A DNA stretch of 64,000 nucleotides. Source: Leguminivora glycinivorella (taxonomy: Eukaryota; Arthropoda; Insecta; Lepidoptera; Tortricidae). Both the position numbers and the translations under genes were made by a program. Below, in pieces: positions 22,801 through 34,900 of this stretch; position 1 is the stretch's first letter; every line of letters starts with the position of its first letter. A model generated the notes under the pieces. That model did not search any database, was not told the origin of the DNA, and saw only the letters and a list, made by a program, of their open reading frames with translations. The stretch spans positions 20,445,772 to 20,509,771 of the forward strand of contig NC_062987.1 in the NCBI RefSeq assembly GCF_023078275.1, read 5' to 3'.

Positions 22801-25292
22801 GCTACAGACATACCAATATCGGCGTGATAAAACTACGATGTCGCTCATTTCATGTCATTGAGAACAATGAGTAACTTTTAGTTAGGTAACCCTAAAAAGG
22901 ATACTATGTAATTCCAAGGTTAGTCAGTTCCTGTAATGGTCAGTTGAGTAATTAATTCATTCAGGAGTGTCATTGACACAATTTATAATCGGTGTATAAC
23001 ACTATTGAAATAAGTGGCATTGTCGTTCAGAATCTAAAAATAATCTCTTTACTCTCTTCATGCACAACTGCACATTACGTGCATATTTATTTACATAATT
23101 ATGGAAAACCGAAAACTGCACTGCCGAAGACGGGAAAATTAGAACTGCCCCTCCAGCACAACTTGCCTTGTCGCCCGCGAGTCCATACTTGAAGTCGCGC
23201 TTGCTAAAGGGTCTGATGAAGAAATGTTAAGGAGGCGTACTGTGAACTAAGCTAAGCTAGGTGAAATATTTATTGAACTAGGTTCACAAACTAAAACTAA
23301 GTCAATCTTCATTTACTCTTGAGTAAATATAAAAAAATTGTGTTGTTTATACATACAATACATCCTAGGGTAAACTTGCCTCATTCGGTGACACGCCTAA
23401 TTCGGTGATACAAGCTTTGAAGGACTATTCCGAAAGACAATTTTTGGTTGTTTCACCGAATGAGGCGAGTTTACCCTACTCTTTACTTACCGATAATAGT
23501 TATTTGTTATACAAGGGGGCAAAGTTGTATTTTAACGCCGAGTGTGGAATTGAAAAACGAGCAAGTGAAAGCATTCTATAGTTGAACCACGAGCGAAGCG
23601 AGTTCGAGAATAGAATCCTAAACTTGCGAGTTTTATAACACACGAGAAGTAATAGTTATTTGTTATACAAGGGGGCAAAGTTGTATTTTAACGCCGAGTG
23701 TGGAATTGAAAAACGAGCAAGTGAAAGGATTCTATAGTTGAACCACGAGCGAAGCGAGTGGTTCGAGAATAGAATCCTGAACTTGCGAGTTTTTTAACAC
23801 ACGAGAAGTAAAATACATTTGCACCCGAGTGTAACACAAAACTTTTCCCCTCACTATAGCGAGGAAACTACAACGCAAAAAATGCGTTTATCACTGCTTC
23901 CAGTAGTTCCACAGGTGGTAAATCATCTTTATTACTAGATTCATCTACTTTTATCAATTTTAAAGCAGTTAATTTGACTTTATTCAAGGTCAAATTACTT
24001 TACCCACTAGTGGATAAAATGCGTTTTTACCCGCTGGTATTAAACGACAAAACACGTGTTTCCGAGCTAGTGAGAGGAAAAATACTTTTGCAAGTGTAAC
24101 ACAAAACTTTTCCCCTCACTATAGCGAGGAAACTACAACGCAAAAAATGCGTTTTCACCACACCAACTGATAATGACGTTCTTTGCTATTCGAAAACTGA
24201 TAGCAAAATTGCATTTTATCCACAAGAGTGCAAAGTAATTTCATACAAATTTTAACTTGATGTCTAAAGCTGGGTGTTGGTATTCCCGTATAAATGATGA
24301 TTTTGAATCATAAATGTTAAATAAATTGAAGTACTTTATTTATTTTGATGTTTTACAGTTCATATTTTCATAGTGTTGGTGTGGTGAAAAAATTTGTGTT
24401 TCACTCGGTGGCAAAGTTTGTTTAACCTTCGTGCCTTGATACACTCGCAACGCTCAAGATTCCACTTTTTGAACCACTCGCTACGCTCGCGGTTCAATCT
24501 TGGAATCTTTCGCTTGCTCGGGTATCAATATTGGCACGTGCTGTTAAACAACAACTTTGCCCCCTTGTAAAACAAATAACTATTATCTCTGCTTCCAGTA
24601 CTTCCACAGGTCTTCAATCATCTTTGTTACTAGATTCACCTACTTTTATCAATTTTAAAGCAGTTAATTTGATTTTATTCAAGATCAAATTACTTTACCC
24701 ACTAGTGGGTAAAATGCGTTTTTGTCGGCTGGTATTAAAAGACAAAACACGTGTTTCCGAGCTAGTGAGGGGAAAAAGTGATTTCATACATAGACATTTT
24801 TGATTCTTAATATATATTTGCCACCGAATTACTCTATTATTATTCATTTCCGTAAGTATAAAGCTAACGGTTTTCTGTTTTATACTTCCAGGAACCCAAC
24901 TCTACCAAATAATGTTAGTCCGAAGCGCAATGGTCGAAATAAAACACGCATCAATAAAGAACGGGTACACCGTCAACTTAAAACCAAACGACAAACCAGG
25001 CTCCGACTCTAACGACAAATATACAGTCACAATTGAGTCAGAAAAACCCAAGTTACCCCCAAAACCAGTAACTAAAGCAGATATATCCAAGCCAGTAATG
25101 AAGGAAGCTAGCGATAACGAAGTACCGGTTAAGGAAGCAGCGGTCACTGTGCATTCGCCAGCGAAGCAAGCGTTTCTTCATGAAGCGACAGAAGAAGTGC
25201 AGGAACGAGTACCTTCGCGTGTTCTTGTAAAGGAGAAATTGAAGATAGAAAGAGCAAAGCCTGAGAGAATTGATGTTATGAAGGGAGTGTGA
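19830..25292 (+). CDS. Four-helix membrane protein, copy C
   Basis: Four exons: 19830-19952, 21315-21494, 22010-22139, 24892-25292, with intron phases 0, 0, 1 as in copy B; 277 codons. An in-frame GTG upstream at 19797 is not the start; the ATG at 19830 has a strong context (GTCGCCATGG). Cys20-Cys21 and Arg-Thr-Gly 27-29 stand at the same places as in copy B. The loop after helix 1 is five residues longer and acidic. The tail is Lys/Glu/Pro-rich but shorter, and lacks the FGRK motif shared by A and B. An AATAAA signal lies at 25356. The 3' half of exon 3 with its donor is repeated twice more in intron 3. The gene lies 1.6 kb after copy B. Function is unknown; a DUF4728/LAPTM-like family is a tentative guess. 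Confidence 0.85.
19983..20358 (-). repeat. 430-bp repeat family, reverse copy
   Basis: Reverse copy, with an internal difference, that faces the full forward copy at 20545-20974 across a 186-bp spacer. The pair is an inverted repeat of nearly 1 kb in intron 1 of copy C. Confidence 0.85.
20545..20974 (+). repeat. 430-bp repeat family, full copy
   Basis: Runs from AATAGTTATTTGTTATACAA to TAGTGAGGGGAAAA. It has internal short inverted segments around CGAGCGAAGCGAG and no coding capacity. Class unknown. Confidence 0.85.
21570..21702. mobile_element. Foldback MITE, second copy
   Basis: Opposite orientation to the copy at 7426-7558; it begins 75 bp after the donor of exon 2 of copy C. Confidence 0.85.
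22063..22446 (+). repeat. Triplicated exon 3 end and splice donor of copy C
   Basis: A unit of about 121 bp, starting at GCTGGCCATCAT, occurs three times: 22063-22183, 22184-22324 and 22325-22446. The unit contains the last 77 bases of exon 3 and the first 44 bases of the following intron, so GTAAGT occurs three times. Unit 2 carries about 20 extra bases of TTTA type near its start. Unit 3 has one extra base just before its donor (CTAAGTG for CTAGTG). Only unit 1 joins the exon's proper acceptor at 22009. Confidence 0.95.
22583..22720. mobile_element. MITE with 38-bp perfect inverted ends
   Basis: The ends begin TAGCACATGATTGCCGCGAG and are exact inverted copies for 38 bp. It is in intron 3 of copy C. 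Confidence 0.9.
23366..23478. mobile_element. MITE with TAGGGTAAACT ends
   Basis: The ends TAGGGTAAACTTGCCTCATT and the complement are nearly perfect for about 26 bp around a short core. Confidence 0.85.
23495..24165 (+). repeat. 430-bp repeat family: partial, full and partial copies in tandem
   Basis: A partial copy at 23495-23650, a full copy at 23651-24083 and a short internal piece at about 24086-24165 follow each other in the same orientation, all in intron 3 of copy C. Confidence 0.85.
24555..24777 (+). repeat. 430-bp repeat family, diverged partial copy
   Basis: The right half of the family with more substitutions than the others. It ends about 115 bp before the last exon of copy C. 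Confidence 0.8.
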
Positions 25293-25607
25293 AATTTGTA
25301 AGTTTATTGTAGATTAAATATGACAAATTGTAATTTTATAAACTTGACTGTGACGAATAAAGTTTGCGACATCAAATATGCATTTAAGTATAATATACAA
25401 ATCTATCAACTATAGAAACGGACATTTTACTAATATGAAGGGATTCTGTGCCCCTTTAACTTAGTAAAATCGAAGACATACGCTCCATCCATATCAGTGC
25501 AAGGCTTGAAGAATTTGGTAAATCCGTCGTAAGGACGGAGGGAGTAAAATTTAGCCATATTCATGACCTGACATGTTCTAAGTTCAAAATTACAAATATA
25601 CTTATAT

Positions 25608-25951
25608 ACAAGGTGCTCGCGAGGAACCCGCATAACTTGAACCACGCGTTTCTGAGGCCAAAGGAAAGAAAAAATGTTATATGAATTTGAAAATTTTTCG
25701 CGAAAAAAAAATTTTTTTTTTATACTTTTTTGGACGTATCACACCACACTGTGAGACTATGCTCCACAATTGCGCATCAGCGCCGTTAAGAAGACCTTTT
25801 CTACTGAGTAACAATACGGAAATGTTTTTTTTTAATTGGCAATAACTCTGAAACTAGACGAAATCTAGAAAAGTTTATACGACATTTTAGTCTTAAAATG
25901 TGACCAAGAATATGCCGTTAAAGTTATATGGGTTCCTCGCGAGCACCTTGT
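25608..25951. mobile_element. MITE with ACAAGGTGCTCGCGAGGAAC ends
   Basis: Inverted ends of about 24 bp flanked by TATA on both sides; no coding frame. Confidence 0.85.
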
Positions 25952-25955
25952 ATAT

Positions 25956-26096
25956 ATGTGAGTGTGTTTAGTAAAAAGTCCCACTTTCTCAGTTGCTACA
26001 AAGCCGCTTTGTCAGTTTATTCGTATAAAGATACAAGTAAATCTCGCCTTAATGGTAACCGACAAAGTGGGACGCTTTACTAAACACACTCACATA
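25956..26096. mobile_element. MITE with ATGTGAGTGTGTTTAGTAAA ends
   Basis: Abuts the previous MITE within a shared TATATA stretch. The inverted ends cover about 30 bp each side. Confidence 0.85.
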
Positions 26097-26104
26097 TATC
26101 GATT

Positions 26105-26228
26105 TACGTTATGACCAAAAAGAGTAGACATTAAAAAGTGGCAACATTATAGTGTCATCCCTTTCAAATCAATACGTGTGAGAAAACGGGACGACACTAA
26201 CCTACGATGTTGCCACTTTTTGGTCAGA
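26105..26228. mobile_element. MITE-like hairpin with AAAAAGTGGCAACAT ends
   Basis: Inverted ends AAAAAGTGGCAACAT and ATGTTGCCACTTTTT lie about 90 bp apart, and a second inner pair TAGTGTC/GACACTA continues the stem. Confidence 0.7.
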
Positions 26229-26450
26229 CTGTATCAAGTCCTTCACGCTGTCCACCGATATATTCGATCCTCTTTGTTTAAACCTAATATAAATAGCAGA
26301 AAAAAATGAATTAAAAAGTTCTATTATTTTTGACAATGTCTTTCAAATATAAAAATAAACAACCTCCTCATGCTCAATTCTAAAGATATTTCATGAAAAT
26401 TTTAATATATTCGACGGACTTCATACTTATGAGATATTCAATATGCTCGA

Positions 26451-27287
26451 ATGGATTTTAACAAGACAGCTACGAAAACCTCACCTCGAGATAGTAAATT
26501 GTAAGTAAATCCATTAAACTGTCCGACATTTAATTATGTTTCTCAGAAATAATGATATGTTTTAATAATATCAGCTATATTGTCTTCTGTATTTCTATAT
26601 TCTCTTATTGGATGTTGTCCCACCCATGTCCCACAATGATTCAATGATAATGTACCAGGCCGTCCCAATCGCACTATTTGTAAGTCCAATAGGGATGCGG
26701 ACGGCGATGTTTTATCATTTATCGCGCGACCATACTTGCCTGAATGCCTGCTTGATTATTATGCAAGTGTCCAAGGACTCCAAGGTGCCTCATAGTCAGT
26801 TTGTTTAGTGCTAGTTTCTAAATAAAGAAACAGGAAATCTAATTTGCCAGTTTTGCGACTCGACGATTTTTGTGACAAGCTTTTTTAGTATATAAGCAAT
26901 ATCTAGGATGTATCTAGGTATTTTAGATAAAACTCATTTTCTTCTAGAAAAGCTCTGCAGGCCGCATTGACTGCGTCCAGTCCTCATTCAGAAACCTATA
27001 AATCAATATATAATTCTAAAGATCCTCAAAAACAATCAACAGACATAATTAAAACTGAAACACCTGAGAGGAAAACAATTAAAGTTAGTTTTCAAAAGGA
27101 AAAAGATAAAAATGGAAACTTAGTCAAAAAAATCAAGGTAAAAAATGAAACAATGTTTGATATGGTCAGTTCAAGCATGAAAAATATTGAAGAAACTGAA
27201 AAGATGGAAGAAATGATTGAAAATGCGAGCAGGAAGCGACGGAAATATACAAACGAGGTAGCTAAAAAGAAACGTAAATGTTTTTAA
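26451..27287 (+). CDS. Small lysine-rich protein, two exons, unknown
   Basis: Exon 1 is 26451-26500 (ATG to donor TT|GTAAGT) and exon 2 is 26948-27287 (acceptor TTTTCTTCTAG to TAA). Exon 1 leaves two bases of a codon and exon 2 supplies one, so the frame is kept; 129 codons. The protein starts MDFNKTATKTSPRD and is strongly charged. It carries two basic clusters near the end, RKRRK and KKKRK, which fit a nuclear localisation signal, and a possible helix (MKNIEETEKMEEMIENA). No domain was recognised. An intermediate exon cannot be excluded. It lies 1.16 kb after copy C in the same direction, but nothing links their function. Confidence 0.6.
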
Positions 27288-30129
27288 TTAAATGTTTATG
27301 TTTTAGCCTGTTTTTTTTTTGTGGTGGCGGCGTGCACAAATCTCGTGAGCTAAGGCCCCGCGGAGGATATGAGCGAGCCTTGCTCATTCTCATACTGTGC
27401 ACCTGCCGCCAGCAGTTTTCTGATATTTAATTTTATCGTACAGGAATAAGTAAGGGAAGAGGTGTAATTCCGAAGGTGTATCGCCATCTAGGTCATCACC
27501 TTTTTCTGTATGGTTTTGGGGTACGTTTTTTTCTTAGACTTTATCTGTCTATACTATGTTACTCCACATAATTATGTCTTTGATAATTGTAATAAATAGA
27601 CATTTTGCAGTCGGGTTGCAGTTCCTCCCTTTCGGACCTTATAGAAAAAAAACCAAGAGTTGCTACATAAATTTGTAATTGTCAACATATTCAAAAGCAA
27701 TTTCAAATGTTATAACAAATGATTAAAACATTTTCAGCATTATTAACACCTTCGCTGCGGCAATTTAAATCGCAGTTAACCAAACTTCGTATAAGGTCTG
27801 TCGGCCCGGTACTGCAGCGAACGTGTTAAATAGAAATTTAACACTTATCATCAGTTTTTTACGCAATTAAGTCTAAAGATGAACTATAGATATTTCGAAG
27901 CAATCAATGAGCTCAAAAATATCTAAACCTACATCACGTGACAGAGGCGGGCACAAATGGGAGTAATTCATTCCCATCTGTCTCTAGCGGGAACAAATGG
28001 GAATAAGCTCACTCCCATATGCCAATGCCGGGAATGAATCTTTCCCATATTTGACCGCCTCGGCCAAAATTTACCTAAACACGTTTGAAAATGTCGAATT
28101 AGCTGTATACTGCAAAAACCCTTAAAAATAAGACAATGAAAAAGAAAACAAAAAAAATCCTTTAACATAGGTACATTGTCGATGAAAATAATAGAAATAG
28201 GTTGCCTTAAATGAAAATCTTACACAGTAGATAATTATTTGGTATCACACAGATATGGACACATAGATTTTTAAAACATTTATTCTTAACATCACATCAA
28301 ATTATACAAAGGTACTTCGAACATTGATTCGAATATAGCGAAAATATTTGTAATAGTCCTTATTCATAAAGTAACTAGTTAAAAAGTGTTTCGTCCTTTT
28401 CTATCATATTGACTTACGTATTTGTGAGAAAGGGACAAAACACGTTTTTAACCTAAGGGTGTAAGCGTCATCGAAGGTCTTCCGTTTCAACTTGGGCAAA
28501 AAAATATCCTCTAACATTTGATTAAATAGAATCTCGGAGATATTGTAACATTTAATTTCATTTTAGACACTGCACAACACTAAATATATGTAGTAACGTT
28601 TAGACATCAAGAATTATGTATACTTAATTAACTGAAAGCACCTTGAAACAACCGTTTTCATTCTTAAACGCAAATTAAGTTTAATTATTTCAATCGGTAT
28701 GATCTTTGTTAATTTCTTAAATTCGTCTCATTTTGTTTTCGTCTTGTACTCGCATGAGAATGATTCATTTTCATTCATTCTCATTCGCTTACATGTGTTG
28801 CGTGTATACACGCCACGCATACATACATACCGCGCGGCGTACGTTTGTTAGAAGTGTGACTACTGTGGCAGTATGGGACAAATTTAAGAATTTGACAATA
28901 AATTAAATGAATGATACGATGATACCTGATAATCATATTATCCATTCTTTTTATCCTAATCAGTCCTGACATTTGGACGGTCGCTTCCGATCACAATCAA
29001 TTTTCTCCAAGAATTTTAGGCCATGTGGCGTTCTTTGTCTAAAGGAACCTTTTGTTTCTTGTGGCGATAAGGTACATTTTATCAGAAATTCGGTTGAAAT
29101 TTAGAACTAAAAGGACCTTATTACACTTGAAACATAAGGACCCTCTTGGAAAGGAAAGCCACGTGAACGTTTCCAAGTTTTCTAACATTGCCATACGTAG
29201 GTATCGCCAGAAATTTAAAAAATCTGGCAATTTCACACTGCTAGAGTGGAGAGAATGAAAAAATTAAGCAGTTTAACATTAAACTTAGTACTTAACCTAC
29301 AATATTGACAAATTGACATCAATGTCTAACAATAATATATCTAAATGTACTTTTACAGACACGCATGAATTTCGATTTTATACCCTTACAGGGTAATTCA
29401 AAACTTTGGTTGAAGATGACAATAAAATTATGAAAAAAAAAAAGACTTATCTATAGGTATCTTCCTTACATAACTGCTATATGCTTCTAGTTAAATTGAG
29501 CTTATTTTTAAGGTAGAATTTCAAATTATCTGGTCATACAATTCACATCACATTGAAATGGGAAGACAGAATAATATGTAGTACATTGTTAATTTTTTGT
29601 ATTAGGTCCTACCAGGGGTCTATTTCTCGAACGATATTAGTCTAATATTATTAGTCCATGAACTGTCAAACCGTATGGGTTGCCATGACAACATACTAAT
29701 ATTATTAGACTAATAACTTTCGAGAAACGGGGCCCAGAAGCGAGTAAGCGATGACCTATCAGTGATCAGTGAAACAAAAAATAGACACTTCCGTGTAAAT
29801 AAAAGAGACGCCATGATAGCGCGAGTGAGTTATAGTTCGTCACTGTGCGACTATCTTTTGTTCGTTTTTACATAGAGGAATAAGTTGTTACCTGTTGTTA
29901 GCTCTGTTTAATTTGTTTTTGTTTCTTGTGCATTAGGCCTGATTTAGACGGCGTGCGAACTCGCATGCGATTTTAGTTACATTGCGGGCTGTCGATGTTA
30001 AATACATTCAGCACAGCCATCAAATACCTCAATGTAGTAAAACTCGTATGCGAATTCTCGTACCGTCTAAGTGGGCCCTTACTTGTAAACTATGTGAGGT
30101 GTGCAATAAAGAGTATTGTATTGTATTTG

Positions 30130-30436
30130 TATAGGCATAGTATAGTGACATCTAGCGAAAACGACGCGTCAACTAGCGTAAATTATCAGTACTGCTATTT
30201 GTCAATAGATGTCGCGACGAAGGAATAGTCAAATGCTTCTCAATTTTTAATATTACAATAGTATTAATCAGTATTCTGATTTCAATTCCTTCTGCTTGTA
30301 ATATAAGTTGTAAACTGTTCTAATATTACATTTTTGGCAGACGAGCACTGTTGCCACCTAGTATCGAGTAGCAGTACTGATAATTTACGCTAGTTGACGC
30401 GTGATTGTCGCTAGATGTTACTATACTATGCCTATC
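30130..30436. repeat. Foldback element around TAGCGTAAATTATCAGTACT
   Basis: The left arm (30130-30235) and right arm (30350-30436) are inverted copies beginning ATAGGCATAGTATAGTGACA. Confidence 0.8.
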
Positions 30437-31588
30437 AGTGGCGGCTGGTGAACATTTCTGCTAGGCAACACTGGGCAAAAAGAAACCTACCTTAACATTA
30501 GGTACTTTACTAGTTATCAATTTTAGGCAAGCCGGCGGGAATAGGCTTGTATGGACCAGCCGCTGCTGATGCCTATATACAAATAACTCGCATTTACTGA
30601 TGTATGAAGTGACAACCCCTCCCTTACTTATTTCTGTATAGTTTTGGTGGGACCAGTGCCTAATGCTCATCATTTCTAATTTGTAATAGTATAGGGCAAG
30701 GTCAAAAAATATGAAATGAATAATCTTATAGAACACTGTCACTTATTCTATACTAGAGATTCATTAATAGTATAAGATATTTTCTTAATCTAATGATAAT
30801 ACCCTCAAGTCCGGTAAGCTTTAACGTGCATCTGACATCAAAACAACTAGGGAATGCAAACCGGTTATAACCGTAACCGGTTATGAAATTTGGTCGGTTG
30901 TTGCATTGCCTAAAACAACAAATGGTATTGGGACCCCCCAATTAGCGTAAGTAGTTAACAATAATTAACTCACTGACAGTTTTGTGACGATAATTAAGCA
31001 TAAAATTTCAATAAAAGATATTGTTTTTGTGTTAATTACATAAACTTTAAGCGATAATCTACATATAGAATGTGAAAAAAGTAATTTTTTACAAATTTTA
31101 TGCTTAATAACCTGAAAATGCCCGTAAGTGACACGAATGAACGAATGGGTGAATGAAAATATACACGTGAGTGACAAATTTAACCAATTAAATAGTGGCA
31201 GATTAAATCTTGACCGTTACGCCTGCACACCGATTCATAAATGAAAATGAAATATTAATTTTGCAAGTAGGCATATTACAATGCGCATATGAACGTCAAA
31301 TAAAGCTACGCCGGCTCTAACCCTACGCCTCAGCCTCGAGAAGATTTCAAACCCCCCTCAGTTGGAGGGGGATCCAGGGACCGGCAACAAACTCGGCGGG
31401 CCACTTCTTTTCAAAACATTATACATATTACATGTTTTGTTCATTCTATTCATACCATTATTAATTTTGATATCAGATGCAAGTATGAATTGGCGAGTAT
31501 GGTAATCTCACAAGAGCTGGCTGGACGAATGAATTACATAATCCAAATGTCATTCAACATAAAATTTGGTCACTCACACAAAGTTATT

Positions 31589-31844
31589 TGGGTAAATCAA
31601 CTTTTTCTTGTCTGTTATTGCCATGGTTACGATCTCCCGAATCACGCTGGTTTTATGCAAAAATATGCTACAGGCAAACATGCATTTTTCTGGTGTTAAC
31701 AAGCCCTTTCCTCAATTTGCCACCTATAAACATGGACTACATGCATGCTCGCATAATTTCAGTAGCATAATTTTGCATAAAACCAGCGTGACTCAGGGGA
31801 CCGTAACCATGGCAATAACAGACAAGAAAAAGTTAATTCACCCC
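31589..31844. mobile_element. Inverted-end element, GGGTAAATCAACTTTTTCTT
   Basis: The two ends are long imperfect inverted copies including TTATTGCCATGGTTACG and AAAACCAGCGTGA. A second copy with better ends lies at 35838-36109, inside intron 8 of maelstrom. Confidence 0.8.
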
Positions 31845-31989
31845 TTTTCATTCTATTCTTGCCAGCTTTCGTGAGACAACATATTCCTTATACTAAACTA
31901 CGAAGAACTATATAGATTGGCGGACCTCTTATTGTCACTTTTAGCACATGACAAAGACTAAGTGTAACATTCGTCCTAGATGTGTTTTT

Positions 31990-34900
31990 TTACTTATTAG
32001 GCAATTTAGGGAAATCGCCTAACTTGTTGATGTTAGTTGGAAGTCCACGGCCACGACCTGAAAAATATATTTATATGGTTACAGGTATGTCAATAAAAAC
32101 TATATTTAATTATTCGAATATTTTGCGTGTTAATTTTTAGTTTTTCTTTCAGCCCCTTATTTGCCAAGAGTGGCACTGAAACTTGAGAAGTTTCATGTGC
32201 TCTGCTTACCCCTTCATGGGATACAGGCGTGATAGTATGTATGTATGTATGTAATTTTTAGTGGCAAACTCCATGCTTTGGCACGCTCTACAGTCCAAAA
32301 AACTTGGGACGGTTTTTCACATATTAATGAGGCCTTTACTCGGCAGTAAGACACAAATACATACACATACAACATACATACAATCACGCCTGTTTCCCAT
32401 ATAGGGGTAGGCAGAGTACATGAAACTGCTAAAGTTAGTGCCAATCTTGGCAAATAAGGGGTTGAAAGAAAACGAACTGTGACATTGCAGTGACAGGTCG
32501 CCAGCCTCTCGCCTAAGCCACAATTTAGCCCATATCCCACAGTCGCCTTCTACGACACCCGCGGGAAGAAAGGGGGTGGTGAAATTCTTAACCCGTCACG
32601 TCGTCAATTCGCGATAACGCTAACGTTCGCCTTGCCGTGCTGTATGTGGCCGTAGCAATAGAAAAATGGCGTGGTAGCATACCCCGGCCGGCGATGGCGG
32701 CCTGCGCGAAGGAGGCGCTGAGCAGGTCGCTCTCCGTCAGCTCGGGCGCCGGCCGCAGCGCCGCCGAGTCTGACGACACAAACAGAGATATTTTACATCA
32801 ACATAACAAACAATATTATCAGATGTGTTTAATAAAATCAATATACTAACGCAAACTCCAAAAGTGAGCAAAGGGGTAATCAAATCTAGATTAAAACGTT
32901 TTTTCCTCAGTGTTAAGTCATAGTCTGTAAGTTAGATAGATGAATCCTGCAATAAGTACGTATTGAGCATGCTTAAATGTTTGTTTAAATTAAGTAAAAC
33001 TATTAACAAGTTGTAAGAATTAAGTAAATAGGTTAAGTTATAAGCATAAAAATGAGCGCTAACTCACCATCAAACGTCATAGTTTGGCGAGATATATAAA
33101 ATTTGTAAAAGTGTACATGTTGTTCTGAATAATAATAATAAAAAAATAGGGGCCTGAAAACGCGGCGAAATGGTTCCAGTAAAGGAGGGTATGGCAGTGT
33201 TTGCTTTGCGATCGACTTGGCGGGTGCACTACCGTGCCCCTCGATTTGAAGAAAAAAAGTGCTTTCCGCCACAACTAGTAAAGGCTGTCTTATTTGCTTC
33301 TTCATAAACGGATGATAAAGTTGAATATGAGAATCTGAGGGACGAATTATCTTGACAAGATACCTATGGATTTCCTATATATATATCGATAAACGAAATT
33401 ATCGATACTCGGTTCTTATAGTACTTATTGGTAATTTGAAATTGATGAAGTATAAAAATATTATTGGGTTGGTAAGAAAGTAATGAGCGAATCATAACCA
33501 ATATTGTAATTTTTATTTAATTTATTATTTTAATCATTTATCAAAAATATAACGGCCTTCGTTATCTACTACTTGTCTCCATCGTTCTGGTAAAGAATGA
33601 ATAGCATCGGCGAAGAAGTTCTTAGGTTTAGATTCAAAAAACTCAGCTATGTACTGTCGTAGATGGGCTTGATCATCGAACTTTTTTTCATTCAAGGCAT
33701 TGCTTAGCGATCTGAACAATGCGTAATCCGTAGGTGCCAAGTCTGGAGAGTACGGTGGATGAGGTATCACTTTCCAACCTAGCTCCAATAGCTTTAGCCG
33801 AGTCACTTTTGCAATGTGTGGGCGAGCATTGTCGTGTAAGAAAAAACTTTAGCATGCTGTGGACGATTCTGACAGATTTTTTGGTTTAAATTTTCAAGCT
33901 GATTACAGTATACTGATGCGGTAACAGTCATTCCACTTGGTAGGAGTTCCCAGTGAATAATACCATGAATATCCCACCAAACGGACAGCATAACTTTTTT
34001 CGGGTGAGGCTCTGTTTTTGGTGCCTCTATTCCTTTTTCGTTTGAAGCTAGCCACTGACGTTTGCGTGTGTGATTTATATATAAGACCCATTTTTCATCT
34101 CCAGTGATAAAATGGTCCAACCAGTTGAATGTGCGGCGAAAAGACAGAAGTTGTATGCAGATATCGGCACGGCGGTTTAGTTGATCTCTATCAAGTTCGT
34201 GCGGTATCCAAACACTGTATTTGTAGTTTTTTCCCAACTCGTGTAAATGTGTTTCTATGGTGACATGAGAGCAGCCTAACTCGGTAGCAAGAGTACGACT
34301 CGTTAGCCTCGGATCTCCTTCAAGTAAGGTTTTTAACTTGGCTACATCAATCTTCACCGGTCGACCAGACTTAGGTTGATCTGATAATGAAAAGTCGCCA
34401 CTACGAAACCGCTGGAACCATCGTTTCGCCGTGGCCTCAGACACAACTTCAGGAGCAACACGCTGACATATATTACGCACTGCTTCGGCGGCTGAATGGC
34501 CAGACTGAAATTCATATAGTAAGCAATGCCTTACCTGCACTTTTAATTCGTCCATTTTCTTCCTTATATTAGCTCGGCGACAGCTAGTGAATGACTGACG
34601 AGAAACTGTGCGATTCGCCCTTTATATACTTTCGACCATAGAAGATTCTAGAACTCTCTCAAAAATTTTATGTGGAATTCAATCGATCGCTCATTACTTT
34701 CTTACCAACCCAATATTATTGAACACTACTATTCTGGAAAAAAAACTGCAGAAAAACGAATAGAAAAATCTATAAAATCTGATACGTAAACACTGGGTGG
34801 AAATAATTGCAAATCAATCAATTATTTATTCGTGATAACTACAAAATACACAAGTAAGAAAACAGAAACAGCAAATAAAAGAAATTAAACATATAAGTTA

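Larger units (their letters stand above)
27288..31989. other. Intergenic region with small inverted-repeat elements
   Basis: No gene recognised. Visible items are a hairpin at 27325-27408 (GGCGGCGTGCAC and its approximate complement), a MITE-like pair TTAACAC..GTGTTAA at 27757-27829, a palindromic element at 29630-29735, a foldback at 30130-30436, a dispersed repeat at 31300-31425 shared with 42845-43010, and an inverted-end element at 31589-31844. The 3' untranslated region of maelstrom must begin at its right edge; no AATAAA on the - strand is obvious close to the stop codon. Confidence 0.5.
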
